From Bacillus carboniphilus (GTDB taxonomy: Bacteria; Bacillota; Bacilli; Bacillales; JC228), in assembly GCF_039522365.1 (NCBI RefSeq), contig NZ_BAAADJ010000015.1:1-43676 (forward strand): DNA of 43,676 nucleotides. Direction: 5' to 3'. Positions 10,045 through 19,511 of the stretch are shown piece by piece (the stretch's first letter is position 1; every line of letters starts with the position of its first letter). The position numbers were made by a program, and so were the translations under genes. The notes beneath the pieces were generated by a model. It was given only the letters and a program-made list of their open reading frames with translations, searched no databases and was not told the origin of the DNA.

Positions 10045-11694
10045 TTGAAAAAAATGAACTCTTTTTTAGCCATTTTACTTACAATTAGTGTTTTATTATC
10101 GGGATGTTATGGCGGAGAAGGCGGTGAAGGTGGAGGAGAAGGAAAAGATGCCGCACAAGTTCTAAAAATCACTGAGACTGCAGAAATTCCGACAATGGAC
10201 AGTGTGATGGCGGAAGATGAAGTTGGATTTAACATTATGAACCAAGTATTTGAAGGCTTAATGAGATTAAATAAGGAAAACGAACCAGAACCAGCAGTGG
10301 CAGAGGATTATGAGGCTAATGAGGATGAAACGGAATACACGTTTACACTCCGAGAAGATGCAAAATGGTCGAATGGGGACCAAGTAAAGGCTCAAGATTT
10401 TGTATTTGCTTGGAGAAAAGCAGTTGACCCACAAACTGGTTCTCAATATGGACCTTACATGATGAATGGAGTTATTAAAAATGCTACACAGGTTTCTGAA
10501 GGTAATTTACCACCAGAGGAATTAGGTGTGAGAGCTGAGGATGATAAAACGTTAATAGTTACATTAGAAAAACAGGTACCATACTTTATCTCGTTAATGA
10601 CGTTCCCAACATTTTACCCACAGAATGAAGCTTTTGTGAAGGAAAAGGGAGACCAATACGCACTTAATAGTGACAACCTTGTATATAATGGTCCGTTTAG
10701 TCTTGCGAAATGGAATGGAACCGGCCAAACCTGGCAGTTCGTAAAGAATGAAGAATATTGGGACAAGGATGCCGTTAACCTTGAAAGAATAGAAGTAACC
10801 GTAACGAAAGATTCACAATCACGTGTGAACTATTATGAAGCAGGCGATTTAGATATTTCAGGAGAGCTTTCTTCTGATTATGTAACTAAATACAAAGAAG
10901 ATCCAAACTTTGTGAGTTATCTGGAACCAACTATCTTTTGGCTGAAGTTGAACCAAGAGAGAGAACCGTTCCAAAATGAAAATATAAGAAGAGCGATTGC
11001 ACAGGCGATAGATAAAGATGCACTAGCCAATGATTTATTGAAGAACGGATCAATTGGTGCAAATTATGCTGTTCCAAAGGACTTTGTCAGTCACCCTGAT
11101 TCAGGTGAAGACTTCAGAGAAGCTAACGGAGATATGCTTGAATATAACCCAGAAGAAGCAAAATCATTATGGGAAACAGGATTATCCGAACTTGGTGTAT
11201 CTGAGCTCACCCTAGATATTCTAGGAGGAGATACCGATAACGCAAAACGTATGGATGAATTTTTAAAGAATCAATTAGAGAAAAATCTACCTGGGCTTAC
11301 CATTACGCTAACAGAAGTTCCTTTCAGTGTAAGACTTCAAAGAGATTCATCTCTTGATTATGATATTCAGGTCGCAGGTTGGGGCCCAGACTACCAAGAT
11401 CCTATGACATTTTCTGACCTCTGGGTGACAGGTGGAGGAAATAACAATATGGCCTATTCAAACTCAGAATATGACCGATTGATTAGCGAAGCACAAAACG
11501 AATTATCGGACAACCCTGCTGAACGCTTCGAAGCTTTACAGGAAGCAGAACGAATTTTATTAGAAGAAGATGCAGCCATTGCTCCACTTTATCAAGAAGG
11601 TAAGTCGCTTCTTGTTAAGGATTATGTAAAAGGTCTCGTTACGCATCCGTTTGGTCCTTCCTATAGCTATAAATGGGTTTCAATCGAGAAATAA
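10045..11694 (+). CDS. oppA: Oligopeptide-binding lipoprotein OppA
   Basis: A 549-residue family 5 solute-binding lipoprotein that delivers peptides to OppBCDF. The start is TTG at 10045, well spaced from GAGGAGGT (10030-10037); the internal ATG at 10054 is too far from it. The signal peptide ends in LSGC with the lipidated cysteine at residue 21, followed by a Gly/Glu-rich linker. Body motifs such as EDAKWSNGDQVKAQDFVFAWR are typical of OppA. It heads the oppABCDF operon, and a stable hairpin separates it from oppB, as is common for highly expressed binding-protein genes. Confidence 0.94.
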   Translation: MKKMNSFLAILLTISVLLSGCYGGEGGEGGGEGKDAAQVLKITETAEIPTMDSVMAEDEVGFNIMNQVFEGLMRLNKENEPEPAVAEDYEANEDETEYTFTLREDAKWSNGDQVKAQDFVFAWRKAVDPQTGSQYGPYMMNGVIKNATQVSEGNLPPEELGVRAEDDKTLIVTLEKQVPYFISLMTFPTFYPQNEAFVKEKGDQYALNSDNLVYNGPFSLAKWNGTGQTWQFVKNEEYWDKDAVNLERIEVTVTKDSQSRVNYYEAGDLDISGELSSDYVTKYKEDPNFVSYLEPTIFWLKLNQEREPFQNENIRRAIAQAIDKDALANDLLKNGSIGANYAVPKDFVSHPDSGEDFREANGDMLEYNPEEAKSLWETGLSELGVSELTLDILGGDTDNAKRMDEFLKNQLEKNLPGLTITLTEVPFSVRLQRDSSLDYDIQVAGWGPDYQDPMTFSDLWVTGGGNNNMAYSNSEYDRLISEAQNELSDNPAERFEALQEAERILLEEDAAIAPLYQEGKSLLVKDYVKGLVTHPFGPSYSYKWVSIEK

Positions 11695-11720
11695 TGGTTT
11701 GTGAATACTCTTGCTTGCAG

Positions 11721-11753
11721 GAAAGGGGAGTAGCCGATGGATACTCCCTTTCT
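11721..11753 (+). promoter_or_regulatory. Intercistronic hairpin between oppA and oppB
   Basis: GAAAGGGGAGTA and TACTCCCTTTC pair around a short GCCGATGGA loop. There is no T run, so this looks like an mRNA-stabilising or partial-termination element that sets oppA above oppBCDF. The structure is visible; the role is inferred. Confidence 0.5.
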
Positions 11754-11783
11754 TCTGTTAGTAAATGAATTGGAGGTGTAAAA

Positions 11784-12713
11784 GTGACAAAGTATGTTTT
11801 ACAGAGGGTTATATATATGTTGATTACATTATGGATTGTTGTTACTTTTACGTTTTTTTTAATGAAGCTTTTACCTGGTACACCTTTTTCTGCACAAGAT
11901 AAGCTATCTGAACAGCAGTTAGCTGTGCTAGAAGAAAGATACAACTTAGACAAACCAGTGCCCGTTCAATATGTAAGTTATCTTACTAGCTTAATACAGG
12001 GGGATATGGGGATATCCTTTCAGTTTGATAACAGAGAAGTTACGGGTTTAATTATGGGTCGAATTGGTCCGTCCCTAACCTTAGGCCTACAAGCCATTGT
12101 ATTTGGAACTCTTTTCGGGGTTATTTTAGGGATATTATCTGCCTTGTATCAAAACACTTGGATTGATTTTGGAAGTACATTTATAGCCGTATTAGGTAAG
12201 TCTGTCCCCTCATTTGTATTTGCTGCACTTTTGCAATATTTTATAGCTGTAAGGTTAGGCTGGTTACCTGTTGGGACTTGGAAAGGGTTTGAATACAGTA
12301 TACTGCCAACCATTTCACTAGCTATGTTTCCCATTGCAACTGCTGCTCGTTTTATGAGAACAGAGCTAATCGAAGTATTAGGATCAGATTATATTCAATT
12401 AGCGCGTGCAAAAGGGGCTAATTCATATGAAATTGCAGTCAAACATGCACTTCGAAATGCATTGATCCCACTCATCACCGTTTTAGGACCTTTAACCGTA
12501 AGTTTGATGACGGGCTCATTGGTCATTGAGAATATATTTTCAATTCCTGGCATAGGAGATCAATTTGTAACAGCCATTTTTGTTAACGATTATCCTATTA
12601 TTATGGGGACAACGATTCTGTTTGCAGCACTATTTGTTTTCATCATATTTGTAGTGGATGTTTTATACGGCATTATTGATCCACGAATTCGATTAGCGGG
12701 AGGGAAGTCTTAA
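11784..12713 (+). CDS. oppB: Oligopeptide ABC transporter permease OppB
   Basis: A 309-residue integral membrane permease. It has an N-terminal helix (about 9-29), the LLPGTPFS segment that follows it in OppB proteins, further membrane helices, and the EAA coupling loop near ARAKGANSYEIAVKHALRNA. It ends with YGIIDPRIRL, the usual OppB end, shared with AppB in this window. The start follows TTGGAGGTG. The stop overlaps the oppC start by one base (TAATG), indicating coupled translation. Confidence 0.93.
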   Translation: MTKYVLQRVIYMLITLWIVVTFTFFLMKLLPGTPFSAQDKLSEQQLAVLEERYNLDKPVPVQYVSYLTSLIQGDMGISFQFDNREVTGLIMGRIGPSLTLGLQAIVFGTLFGVILGILSALYQNTWIDFGSTFIAVLGKSVPSFVFAALLQYFIAVRLGWLPVGTWKGFEYSILPTISLAMFPIATAARFMRTELIEVLGSDYIQLARAKGANSYEIAVKHALRNALIPLITVLGPLTVSLMTGSLVIENIFSIPGIGDQFVTAIFVNDYPIIMGTTILFAALFVFIIFVVDVLYGIIDPRIRLAGGKS

Positions 12714-13735
12714 TGAATCCTACTGAAAAATTCCCAAAATCGATGTTTGAACCAGTGGATATTGATAAAGAAAAAAGTGAAGCTATTGCCAAACCCAGTC
12801 TTACCTTTATGCAAGATGCATGGCGAAGACTAAAAAAGAATAAGGGGGCTGTTTTCAGCTTATATGTACTAGTGTTATTAACGCTATTGGCTCTCTTTGG
12901 TCCTTATATCAACGAGTACACTTTAGAAAGTCAGAACACGGCAAGAGCTAATTTACCACCAAAGATTCCATTACTTGAAAATATAGATTGGTTGCCTTTC
13001 GATGGTAAAGTTGAGCGTTATGGAAATGATGTAGACTTATATGAACAAAAAGAGATTGATGAGTACTTCTGGTTTGGAACAGATGCTCTTGGAAGAGATA
13101 TTTTTACTCGTGTGTGGGAAGGCACAAAAATATCGTTGTATATTGCCTTTTTAGCAGCCTTTATTGACATGGTTATTGGTGTTGTTTATGGAGGAATCTC
13201 TGCTTACTACGGGGGAAAAGTAGATAATATAATGCAACGGATCATTGAGGTGTTAGTCGGTATTCCAATTCTTATCGTTGTAATTCTAATGATTCTTATC
13301 TTAAAGCCAGGAATTATCTCGATAACCATTGCCTTAACGATTACTGGATGGACTGGAATGGCACGTGTTATTCGTGGACAAGTTTTAAAGCTAAAAAACC
13401 AAGAGTATGTTTTAGCTTCCAAAACTTTAGGAGCCGAAAACAATCGAGTAATCATGAAACATCTCCTTCCAAACTTGGCTGGGGTCATTATCATCAATAC
13501 GATGTTTACTATTCCCAATGCCATTTTTTTTGAGGCCTTTTTAAGCTTTATTGGTTTAGGGCTTCAGTCACCGTATGCATCCCTTGGAACACTGATAGAG
13601 GATGGTTACAAGTCTATGCAAATCTTCCCGCACATTTTAATTTTCCCAGCGGTGATTTTGAGCATAGTTATGATTTGTTTTAACCTCCTTGCAGATGGTT
13701 TACGTGATGCATTTGATCCAAAAATGCGCGATTAA
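12713..13735 (+). CDS. oppC: Oligopeptide ABC transporter permease OppC
   Basis: A 340-residue permease completing the membrane channel with OppB. A cytoplasmic N-terminal segment of about 55 residues precedes the first helix. A long extracellular loop (about 75-120) includes WFGTDALGRDIFTRVWEG, the conserved OppC motif. The EAA loop lies near KTLGAENNRVIMKHLLPN and the protein ends DAFDPK. The extra loop length is usual for OppC compared with the shorter AppC. It overlaps oppB by one base, and oppD follows after 16 bases. Confidence 0.93.
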   Translation: MNPTEKFPKSMFEPVDIDKEKSEAIAKPSLTFMQDAWRRLKKNKGAVFSLYVLVLLTLLALFGPYINEYTLESQNTARANLPPKIPLLENIDWLPFDGKVERYGNDVDLYEQKEIDEYFWFGTDALGRDIFTRVWEGTKISLYIAFLAAFIDMVIGVVYGGISAYYGGKVDNIMQRIIEVLVGIPILIVVILMILILKPGIISITIALTITGWTGMARVIRGQVLKLKNQEYVLASKTLGAENNRVIMKHLLPNLAGVIIINTMFTIPNAIFFEAFLSFIGLGLQSPYASLGTLIEDGYKSMQIFPHILIFPAVILSIVMICFNLLADGLRDAFDPKMRD

Positions 13736-13751
13736 AGGTAGGTGAGAACCA

Positions 13752-14822
13752 ATGGAAAATTTATTGGAAGTTAAAGATTTGCATATATCTTTTCACACTT
13801 TTGGAGGAGAAGTTCAGGCCATTCGGGGTGTGAATTTCAACCTTAAAAAAGGTGAAACGTTAGCCATTGTAGGTGAATCTGGATCAGGGAAATCTGTAAC
13901 TACTAAATCCATTATGAGGCTACTTCCACCATCTAATTCAGAAATTAAAAATGGAGAAATTCTTTTCGAAGGGAAAGACTTAGCTCGCCTATCTGAAAAG
14001 AAGATGCAGAGGATTAGAGGGCAAGATATTTCAATGATTTTTCAGGATCCGATGACTTCATTGAACCCAACTATGACCATCGGTAAACAAATTATGGAGC
14101 CCTTGTTAAAACATCAGAAATTAAACAAATCTGACGCCAGAAAAAGAGTAATAGAGTTATTAAAATTAGTTGGTATCCCAAAACCAGAGGAGAGATTTAA
14201 GCAATATCCTCATCAATTTTCGGGTGGGATGAGGCAACGTGTAGTTATAGCGATTGCCCTAGCCTGTAATCCCAAGATATTGATTGCAGATGAACCCACA
14301 ACAGCATTAGATGTAACCATTCAAGCGCAGATATTAGATTTAATGAAAAGCCTACAAAAGAAAGTAGATACTTCCATCATTTTCATTACCCATGATCTTG
14401 GAGTAGTCGCAAACGTTGCGGACCGTGTGGCGGTTATGTATGGAGGGAAAATAATAGAAATTGGAACAGTGGATGAAATCTTTTATAATCCACAGCACCC
14501 TTATACATGGGGATTGTTAAGCTCCATGCCTAGTCTTGAGGCAAGTGATGAAGAATTGTATGCGATTCCTGGAACACCACCTGATTTATTGCACCCACCA
14601 AAAGGGGATGCCTTTGCTCCTAGGAACCGGTATGCCATGAAGATTGATTTGGAAAAAGATCCACCGCTTTTTAAAGTATCCAATACTCATTACGCAGCGA
14701 CATGGCTCTTACACCCCGATGCACCAAAAGTAGAGCCACCAGAAGGAATAAAAGAAAGACATGCAAAATTTGAAAAAATGAGGATTCATCCTTCTCAGGA
14801 AGGAGGTAACCCTAATGAATAA
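13752..14822 (+). CDS. oppD: Oligopeptide ABC transporter ATP-binding protein OppD
   Basis: A 356-residue ATPase of the Opp importer. It shows Walker A GESGSGKS (about 39-46), Q-loop [10 protein letters not shown], signature FSGGMRQR, Walker [12 protein letters not shown] and the H-loop FITHDLG. Unlike AppD, its C-terminal region lacks the multi-cysteine CxxxxC cluster and instead carries a [16 protein letters not shown] segment, seen in Gram-positive OppD proteins. It overlaps oppF by 8 bases, and the oppF ribosome binding site GGAGG lies inside its 3' end. Confidence 0.94.
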   Translation: MENLLEVKDLHISFHTFGGEVQAIRGVNFNLKKGETLAIVGESGSGKSVTTKSIMRLLPPSNSEIKNGEILFEGKDLARLSEKKMQRIRGQDISMIFQDPMTSLNPTMTIGKQIMEPLLKHQKLNKSDARKRVIELLKLVGIPKPEERFKQYPHQFSGGMRQRVVIAIALACNPKILIADEPTTALDVTIQAQILDLMKSLQKKVDTSIIFITHDLGVVANVADRVAVMYGGKIIEIGTVDEIFYNPQHPYTWGLLSSMPSLEASDEELYAIPGTPPDLLHPPKGDAFAPRNRYAMKIDLEKDPPLFKVSNTHYAATWLLHPDAPKVEPPEGIKERHAKFEKMRIHPSQEGGNPNE

Positions 14823-15756
14823 CCGAGAAAAGCTTTTAGAGATAAAGGATTTAAAGCAATATTTTAATAAGGGAACGCCTAGAGAAGTACGGGCTGTCGA
14901 TGGGATTTCATTTGATATTTTCCGGGGTGAAACTTTAGGTCTCGTAGGAGAATCGGGGTGTGGAAAGTCTACAACGGGACGTACCATTATCCGACTTTAT
15001 GATGCGACGAGCGGGGAAGTACTTTTTAATGGAGAAAATGTGCACGGTAAAAAAAATAAGAAAAAATTAAAAGAATTTAACCGAAAAATGCAAATGATAT
15101 TCCAGGATCCTTATGCATCCTTAAATCCAAGAATGAAGGTAGCCGACATTATTGCAGAAGGCATTGACATTCACGGATTAGCTAGTAATGGTAAGGAACG
15201 AAAAGAAAGAGTGAATGAGCTTTTAGAAACCGTAGGGCTTAACCGTGAACATGCAAACCGATATCCTCATGAATTCTCAGGTGGACAAAGGCAACGTATA
15301 GGGATTGCAAGGGCCCTTGCCGTAAAGCCAGAGTTTATTATTGCAGATGAACCTATTTCTGCATTGGATGTTTCCATTCAAGCTCAGGTTGTAAACTTAA
15401 TGAAAAAACTACAAAAGGAAAAAGGTTTGACTTACCTATTTATTGCACATGATTTATCAATGGTAAAATATATCAGTGACCGGATTGGTGTCATGTATTT
15501 TGGTAAGCTGGTGGAGTTGGCAACAAGTGAAGAGCTTTATAAAAATCCGCTTCACCCCTACACGCAAGCGTTACTTTCAGCGATCCCTCTTCCTGATCCA
15601 GAATTTGAAAGAACGCGTGAAAGAAAGCACTATGACCCTTCCATGCATCAATACGCGGAAGGAGAGGAAGTCAAAATGAGGGAAATTACTCCTGGGCATT
15701 ATGTGTATTGTTCTGAAAAAGAATATGAACGCTATAAGCAAGGGGAATCCTTGTAA
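14815..15756 (+). CDS. oppF: Oligopeptide ABC transporter ATP-binding protein OppF
   Basis: A 313-residue ATPase partner of OppD. It contains Walker [10 protein letters not shown], the Q-loop [11 protein letters not shown], signature [16 protein letters not shown], Walker [13 protein letters not shown] and the H-loop [12 protein letters not shown]. The C-terminal half is charged ([19 protein letters not shown]), with a single cysteine in place of the AppF cluster. It overlaps oppD by 8 bases and is the last gene of the operon, followed by a hairpin terminator. Confidence 0.94.
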   Translation: MNNREKLLEIKDLKQYFNKGTPREVRAVDGISFDIFRGETLGLVGESGCGKSTTGRTIIRLYDATSGEVLFNGENVHGKKNKKKLKEFNRKMQMIFQDPYASLNPRMKVADIIAEGIDIHGLASNGKERKERVNELLETVGLNREHANRYPHEFSGGQRQRIGIARALAVKPEFIIADEPISALDVSIQAQVVNLMKKLQKEKGLTYLFIAHDLSMVKYISDRIGVMYFGKLVELATSEELYKNPLHPYTQALLSAIPLPDPEFERTRERKHYDPSMHQYAEGEEVKMREITPGHYVYCSEKEYERYKQGESL

Positions 15757-15758
15757 TG

Positions 15759-15795
15759 AAAAGCACTTTGGCATAATGTCAAAGTGCTTTGTTCA
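15759..15795 (+). terminator. Terminator of oppABCDF
   Basis: AAAGCACTTTG and CAAAGTGCTTT form a perfect 11-bp stem with a 9-base loop right after oppF. The T run is short. Confidence 0.7.
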
Positions 15796-15994
15796 TGTAA
15801 AGAGGACTTCCCTCCTATCCTAATAAATCCCCTTCTATTACGGTGAAACTCATCATAATTATTTAGTGAATAAGAATTGTTAAAAAGTGCTATCAATTTC
15901 CACTCCCATCATGGCAAAAAATTGATAAAATAGAATAAAAGACAAATCTTTTCTTTTTTATACAAAATTAGACAAAAAATCAGGGAGAAAAAGC

Positions 15995-17230
15995 GTGAGA
16001 GGGGTCATTAGATTGGGTTGGAAGAAAATTGTGGCATCAAGCCTACTGTGTTTTTCATTATTTCAAGTACAAAATGGAATCGTACAAGCTGAACAAACAG
16101 AAGCTGAGGTAAAAGAGGTCAAGCTACATAGTACGAGAAACATGGAGTTAAAGACCAAAGCAATACCAGATACGGTAGCAAGATTTGTTTATGACTCAGG
16201 TCTTGTATTTGAATATCCTGATGCTGTGAGAGGTATTTATGTGACCGGTCACTCAGCAGGTGGGAGTAGATTTGAGACACTTACAAACTTAATAGAAACA
16301 ACGGACTTAAATGCAATGGTCATTGATATAAAGGATGACTTTGGAAATCTAACTTACATTCCTGAGGAAGGGAGTCCTTTCGAGAGTATTGGGAAGCCCT
16401 ACATTAAAGATCCTCGTCAAATGTTAGAAACTCTTGAAGAAAAGCAAATTTATCCTATAGCCAGGATTGTTGTTTTTAAGGATTCTGTACTAGCAAAAGC
16501 TCGACCAGAATTGTCCTTTTTAGACAATGGTCAAGTCTGGATTAACGGAAGAAAAGAAGCCTTCGTAAATCCATTTATGAAAGAAGTATGGGATTATAAT
16601 GTAGAAATTGCTATTGAAGCAGCTAAATTAGGGTTTAAAGAAATCCAGTTTGATTACGTTCGTTTCCCTGAAGGGTTTGAACGAAGAGATACAACCCTCC
16701 AATATGGTATGGGTGAATATGAAAATATGGAAATGGACAACGTAGAAAAACGAGTAGAAGCTGTGAGTAACTTTGTCGAGTATGCTCATGAACAACTTGA
16801 ACCATATGGTGTAGATGTATCTGTTGATATTTTTGGTTATACTGCTACAATTCCTGCTGCACCAGGAATTGGTCAAAACTTTAATCGAATTTCAGAGCAT
16901 GTTGATGTGATTTCGTCTATGATTTATCCAAGTCACTGGACGTCTTACTTTGGTATTCCAAAACCGGACTTAGAGCCATATCGACTTGTTAATGAATATG
17001 TAAAAGCTGAAAAAGAGAAATTATCTCAGCTTGAAAATCCACCTACTTCAAGACCGTGGATTCAAGACTTTACGGCTAGCTATTTAGGAGCAGGTAACTA
17101 CTTAGTTTATGGCGTAGAAGAAGTGGAAGCCCAAATTCGTGCACTCAATGAAAATGGGATTATGGAGTACTTACTCTGGGATGCTGGGAATTCTTATACA
17201 GAGGGTGTAGATTATACACCGCTTGACTAG
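15995..17230 (+). CDS. Exported putative glycoside hydrolase (DUF4015)
   Basis: The 411-residue product has a basic N-terminus and hydrophobic core with probable cleavage after VQA (near residue 32), so it is likely secreted. The body reads like the DUF4015 putative glycosyl hydrolase domain. That is a TIM-barrel-like fold with conserved acidic segments, including VIDIKDDFGNL and the FDYVRFPEG motif after the middle; no substrate is known. GTG 15995 (AGGGAG upstream) is listed, but TTG 16013, with AGAGGGG at good spacing, is a real alternative and would shorten the signal peptide by 6 residues. It is monocistronic, lying between the opp terminator and its own. Confidence 0.78.
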   Translation: MRGVIRLGWKKIVASSLLCFSLFQVQNGIVQAEQTEAEVKEVKLHSTRNMELKTKAIPDTVARFVYDSGLVFEYPDAVRGIYVTGHSAGGSRFETLTNLIETTDLNAMVIDIKDDFGNLTYIPEEGSPFESIGKPYIKDPRQMLETLEEKQIYPIARIVVFKDSVLAKARPELSFLDNGQVWINGRKEAFVNPFMKEVWDYNVEIAIEAAKLGFKEIQFDYVRFPEGFERRDTTLQYGMGEYENMEMDNVEKRVEAVSNFVEYAHEQLEPYGVDVSVDIFGYTATIPAAPGIGQNFNRISEHVDVISSMIYPSHWTSYFGIPKPDLEPYRLVNEYVKAEKEKLSQLENPPTSRPWIQDFTASYLGAGNYLVYGVEEVEAQIRALNENGIMEYLLWDAGNSYTEGVDYTPLD

Positions 17231-17246
17231 ATTGTATGGATGGATG

Positions 17247-17282
17247 GCTTTCTCCGCCGAATGGCGGGGGAGGCCATTTTGT
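17247..17282 (+). terminator. Terminator after the glycoside-hydrolase-like gene
   Basis: GGCTTTCTCCGCC pairs with GGCGGGGGAGGCC around GAAT, then ATTTTGTGTTTT. A GC-rich stem followed by a T-rich stretch. Confidence 0.7.
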
Positions 17283-17290
17283 GTTTTATT

Positions 17291-17735
17291 GGGAGAGTGC
17301 TTAATACCAGGGAATAAAATGAACTTATGTTCTAGTTTTTGTAGGGAGTGATGAAAACCAGGACGTAAACAGAATTTATGTTCTAGTTTTCGGAGGAGAG
17401 GGGTCAAAACGAGGACATAAAATGGATTTATGTTCTAGTTTTCGGCGAGAGTGATCAAAACCAGGACATAAAATGGATTTATGTTCTAGTTTTCGGAGAG
17501 AGTGATCAAAACGAGGACATAAAATGGATTTATGTTCTAGTTTTCGGCGAGAGTGATCAAAACCAGGACATAAAATGGATTTATGTTCTAGTTTTCAAAG
17601 GAGAGTGCACAAAACCAGGACATAAAATGAATTCCTGTTCTAGTTTTTGGGGAGAGTGATCAAAACGAGGACATAAAATGGATTTATGTTCTAGTTTTCG
17701 GGAGTAGAGTGCACAAAACCAGGACATAAAAAGAA
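17291..17735. repeat. Tandem array of about nine 51-bp palindromic units
   Basis: Eight full units and one partial unit of 50-53 bp (mostly exactly 51) follow each other. A typical unit is GAGAGTGATCAAAAC, then AGGACATAAA, then TGGA, then TTTATGTTCT, then AGTTTTCGG. The arms AAAACCAGGACATAAA and TTTATGTTCTAGTTTT pair over 16 positions with one mismatch and one G-T pair. The third to eighth units alternate mostly between CCAGG and CGAGG, suggesting growth by two-unit steps. Outer units are more diverged than inner ones. There are no spacers of differing sequence, so this is not a CRISPR array. Confidence 0.9.
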
Positions 17736-17756
17736 AAACCCCCTCCATAAGAAAAT

Positions 17757-17800
17757 GAAACAGGAGCAAACCTCACACAGTTTGCCCCTGTTTTCTCTAA
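17757..17800. terminator. Terminator downstream of the small membrane protein gene, possibly bidirectional
   Basis: AAACAGGAGCAAAC and GTTTGCCCCTGTTTT form a long stem with one mismatch around CTCACACA, with T-rich ends on both sides. It closes the leftward gene at 17864 and bounds the repeat array. Confidence 0.7.
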
Positions 17801-17863
17801 AAAAGTGGTTTATCCTCAAAAAAATTGGGTAAAGGTGCTTATGATGGCATATAGGACCAATCG

Positions 17864-18049
17864 CTATCGTCGATCTCCGCCTACATGCTTCCACCCAACT
17901 TGTGTTTTGGATGTCTGGTCAACAAATTTTGTTCGATTTCGGCCACCAAACAGTTTCTCTCCTAATCCATTCGTCAATACACCCAGAACGGCTGTTAGAC
18001 CAATCACAAGTATAGATACTATACTAAAATCTAATAGGAACTTAGCCAT
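17864..18049 (-). CDS. Small membrane protein of unknown function
   Basis: A 61-residue protein with one or two N-terminal membrane segments (about 5-30) followed by a basic tail (GGRNRTKFVDQTSKTQ). ATG at 18049 is chosen because GGGAGG lies 6 bases upstream. A longer in-frame extension to 18205 has no ribosome binding site and unlikely sequence. It diverges from yjbC and is closed by a strong terminator. I do not recognise a family. Confidence 0.6.
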   Translation of the reverse strand: MAKFLLDFSIVSILVIGLTAVLGVLTNGLGEKLFGGRNRTKFVDQTSKTQVGWKHVGGDRR

Positions 18050-18199
18050 ATCCATCCTCCCGCCATTATCCTTTTTAGAATATTCTGTCCTCTTATTGTA
18101 TCTTATGTGTGAAAGTATGAAAAGCATTCCATAAACACATACTTTCGTTAACGGGAAGCCTGTAGCCGCAGATTGAAATACTATCAAAGGAGCAGATTC

Positions 18200-18775
18200 A
18201 TGCATTGGTATGAAAAATTAAATCAATATTTTCCAATCGAAGAAATGAAATCAAAAGAACATATGGAGACTTTACTAAAAGAGCGCGGTGATATATACCA
18301 CAAAGATGAGGGGAAATATCATGTGCTTATGTATGCTGAATTGGAAAACTTTGTCTTTATTGACTATCTATTTGTCTCAAAAGAGTCAAGGGGCCAAGGT
18401 TTAGGGCATAAGCTCTTGGAGATGCTAAAGCAAAAAGGAAAGCCTATTATATTAGAAGTTGAACCAATCGATTACGACGACTCTGATTCTGAGAAGAGAC
18501 TGCGTTTTTATAAGAGGGAAGGATTTGAACACGCCCAATCCATTGGGTACAGACGAAGATCGTTGGCTACGAATGAAATTAACCAAATGGAGATTCTTTA
18601 TTGGGCGCCTCATAATGAATCTGAAGAAGAAATATTTGAAGCAATGAAAAAGACCTATGAACTAATTCATACCTATAAAGACGAAGAGTTCTATGGCGAC
18701 TCCTATCAACCAGTAGATGAAGTACTGGTATACGAGCAATCTGATAAAGAAGACGATCTATTAAAAAATGTTTAA
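18200..18775 (+). CDS. yjbC: YjbC, GNAT-family acetyltransferase
   Basis: A 191-residue protein with a GNAT fold. The acetyl-CoA pyrophosphate-binding stretch is SKESRGQGLGHKLLEML, a version of the R/QxxGxG/A motif, followed by a conserved RFYKREGFE strand-loop. The acceptor is unknown. ATG 18200 follows AAAGGAGCAGATTC; an upstream in-frame ATG at 18173 has no site. Its position just before spx matches B. subtilis, where yjbC and spx can be co-transcribed. Here a terminator lies between the two genes. Confidence 0.85.
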   Translation: MHWYEKLNQYFPIEEMKSKEHMETLLKERGDIYHKDEGKYHVLMYAELENFVFIDYLFVSKESRGQGLGHKLLEMLKQKGKPIILEVEPIDYDDSDSEKRLRFYKREGFEHAQSIGYRRRSLATNEINQMEILYWAPHNESEEEIFEAMKKTYELIHTYKDEEFYGDSYQPVDEVLVYEQSDKEDDLLKNV

Positions 18776-18798
18776 TTGAGAATAGGATAATGGAAATG

Positions 18799-18832
18799 AA
18801 AAAAGAACAAGAAATTTTCTTGTTCTTTTTTC
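18799..18832 (+). terminator. Terminator between yjbC and spx
   Basis: AAAAAAGAACAAGAAA and TTTCTTGTTCTTTTTT form a perfect AT-rich hairpin ending in a T run, directly after yjbC. Confidence 0.8.
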
Positions 18833-18839
18833 AATATCT

Positions 18840-18867
18840 TGAAACTTTTTATTTTTTTATTCGTATA
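18840..18867 (+). promoter_or_regulatory. ECF-sigma-type promoter upstream of spx
   Basis: TGAAAC (18840-18845) and CGTATA (18862-18867) are separated by 16 bp. This matches the extracytoplasmic-function sigma consensus, closest to SigW/SigM/SigX. It begins a few bases after the yjbC terminator. In B. subtilis, spx is known to be read from ECF promoters. Confidence 0.65.
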
Positions 18868-19085
18868 TAAGGGTGGAGAGGTTTAGGAGGAAAAAAATAG
18901 GGTAAATAGGGGATAACTAACCAATCTTCATGTAAATGTTCATGAATTGTTAAAAAAAAACATACGCAAAATGCTAAGAATTGTGTATAATAATTGATAG
19001 TGATTCCTACTTTAAACTAATTTTAAAATAAAATTGATGATATTTGACCTTCTGACAAATAGTCGGAAAAAGGAGTGCTGATAAA

Positions 19086-19484
19086 ATGGTAACACTTTAT
19101 ACGTCACCAAGCTGCACATCATGTCGGAAAGCTAGAACATGGCTTGAAGAAAATCAAATCCCGTTTAAAGAGCGTAATATTATCTCTGAACCTCTTTCAA
19201 TCAATGAGATAAAAGAAGTTTTGCGTATGACTGAAGATGGGACAGATGAGATTGTATCGAACCGTTCAAAGACGTTCCAAAGTCTCAATGTTGATTTAGA
19301 TACTTTACCACTACCTAAGCTACTTAAGCTTATTCATGAGAATCCAGGTCTACTAAGAAGACCTATCATTATGGATGAAAAACGTCTCCAAGTTGGATAT
19401 AATGAGGACGAGATTAGACGTTTTCTACCAAGAAAAGTTCGAACATATCATCTGCAAGAAGCGCAAAAATTGGTGAACCAATAA
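19086..19484 (+). CDS. spx: Spx, redox-sensing transcription regulator
   Basis: A 132-residue ArsC-fold regulator that binds the RNA polymerase alpha C-terminal domain and redirects transcription under disulfide stress. The CxxC redox switch is Cys10-Thr-Ser-Cys13. Conserved segments include RKARTWLEE and [27 protein letters not shown]. The length matches the family. Unlike some Spx proteins, it ends in KLVNQ. The gene has an ECF-type promoter, its own terminator, and lies just before mecA. Its proteolysis adaptor YjbH is encoded about 7 kb away. Confidence 0.97.
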   Translation: MVTLYTSPSCTSCRKARTWLEENQIPFKERNIISEPLSINEIKEVLRMTEDGTDEIVSNRSKTFQSLNVDLDTLPLPKLLKLIHENPGLLRRPIIMDEKRLQVGYNEDEIRRFLPRKVRTYHLQEAQKLVNQ

Positions 19485-19511
19485 TATATTATGTTTAAAT
19501 GAGAATGAATC

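Noticed and set aside
17291-17735. CRISPR array
   Set aside because: Units are head-to-tail copies without variable spacers; each is itself a palindrome, and no cas genes are in the window.
17171-17769. Leftward repeat protein with 17-residue units (KLEHK...HSP) in the 51-bp array
   Set aside because: The 51-bp period keeps a frame open over short runs, but units of 50-53 bp break it, no start signal exists, and the sequence is dominated by hairpin constraints.
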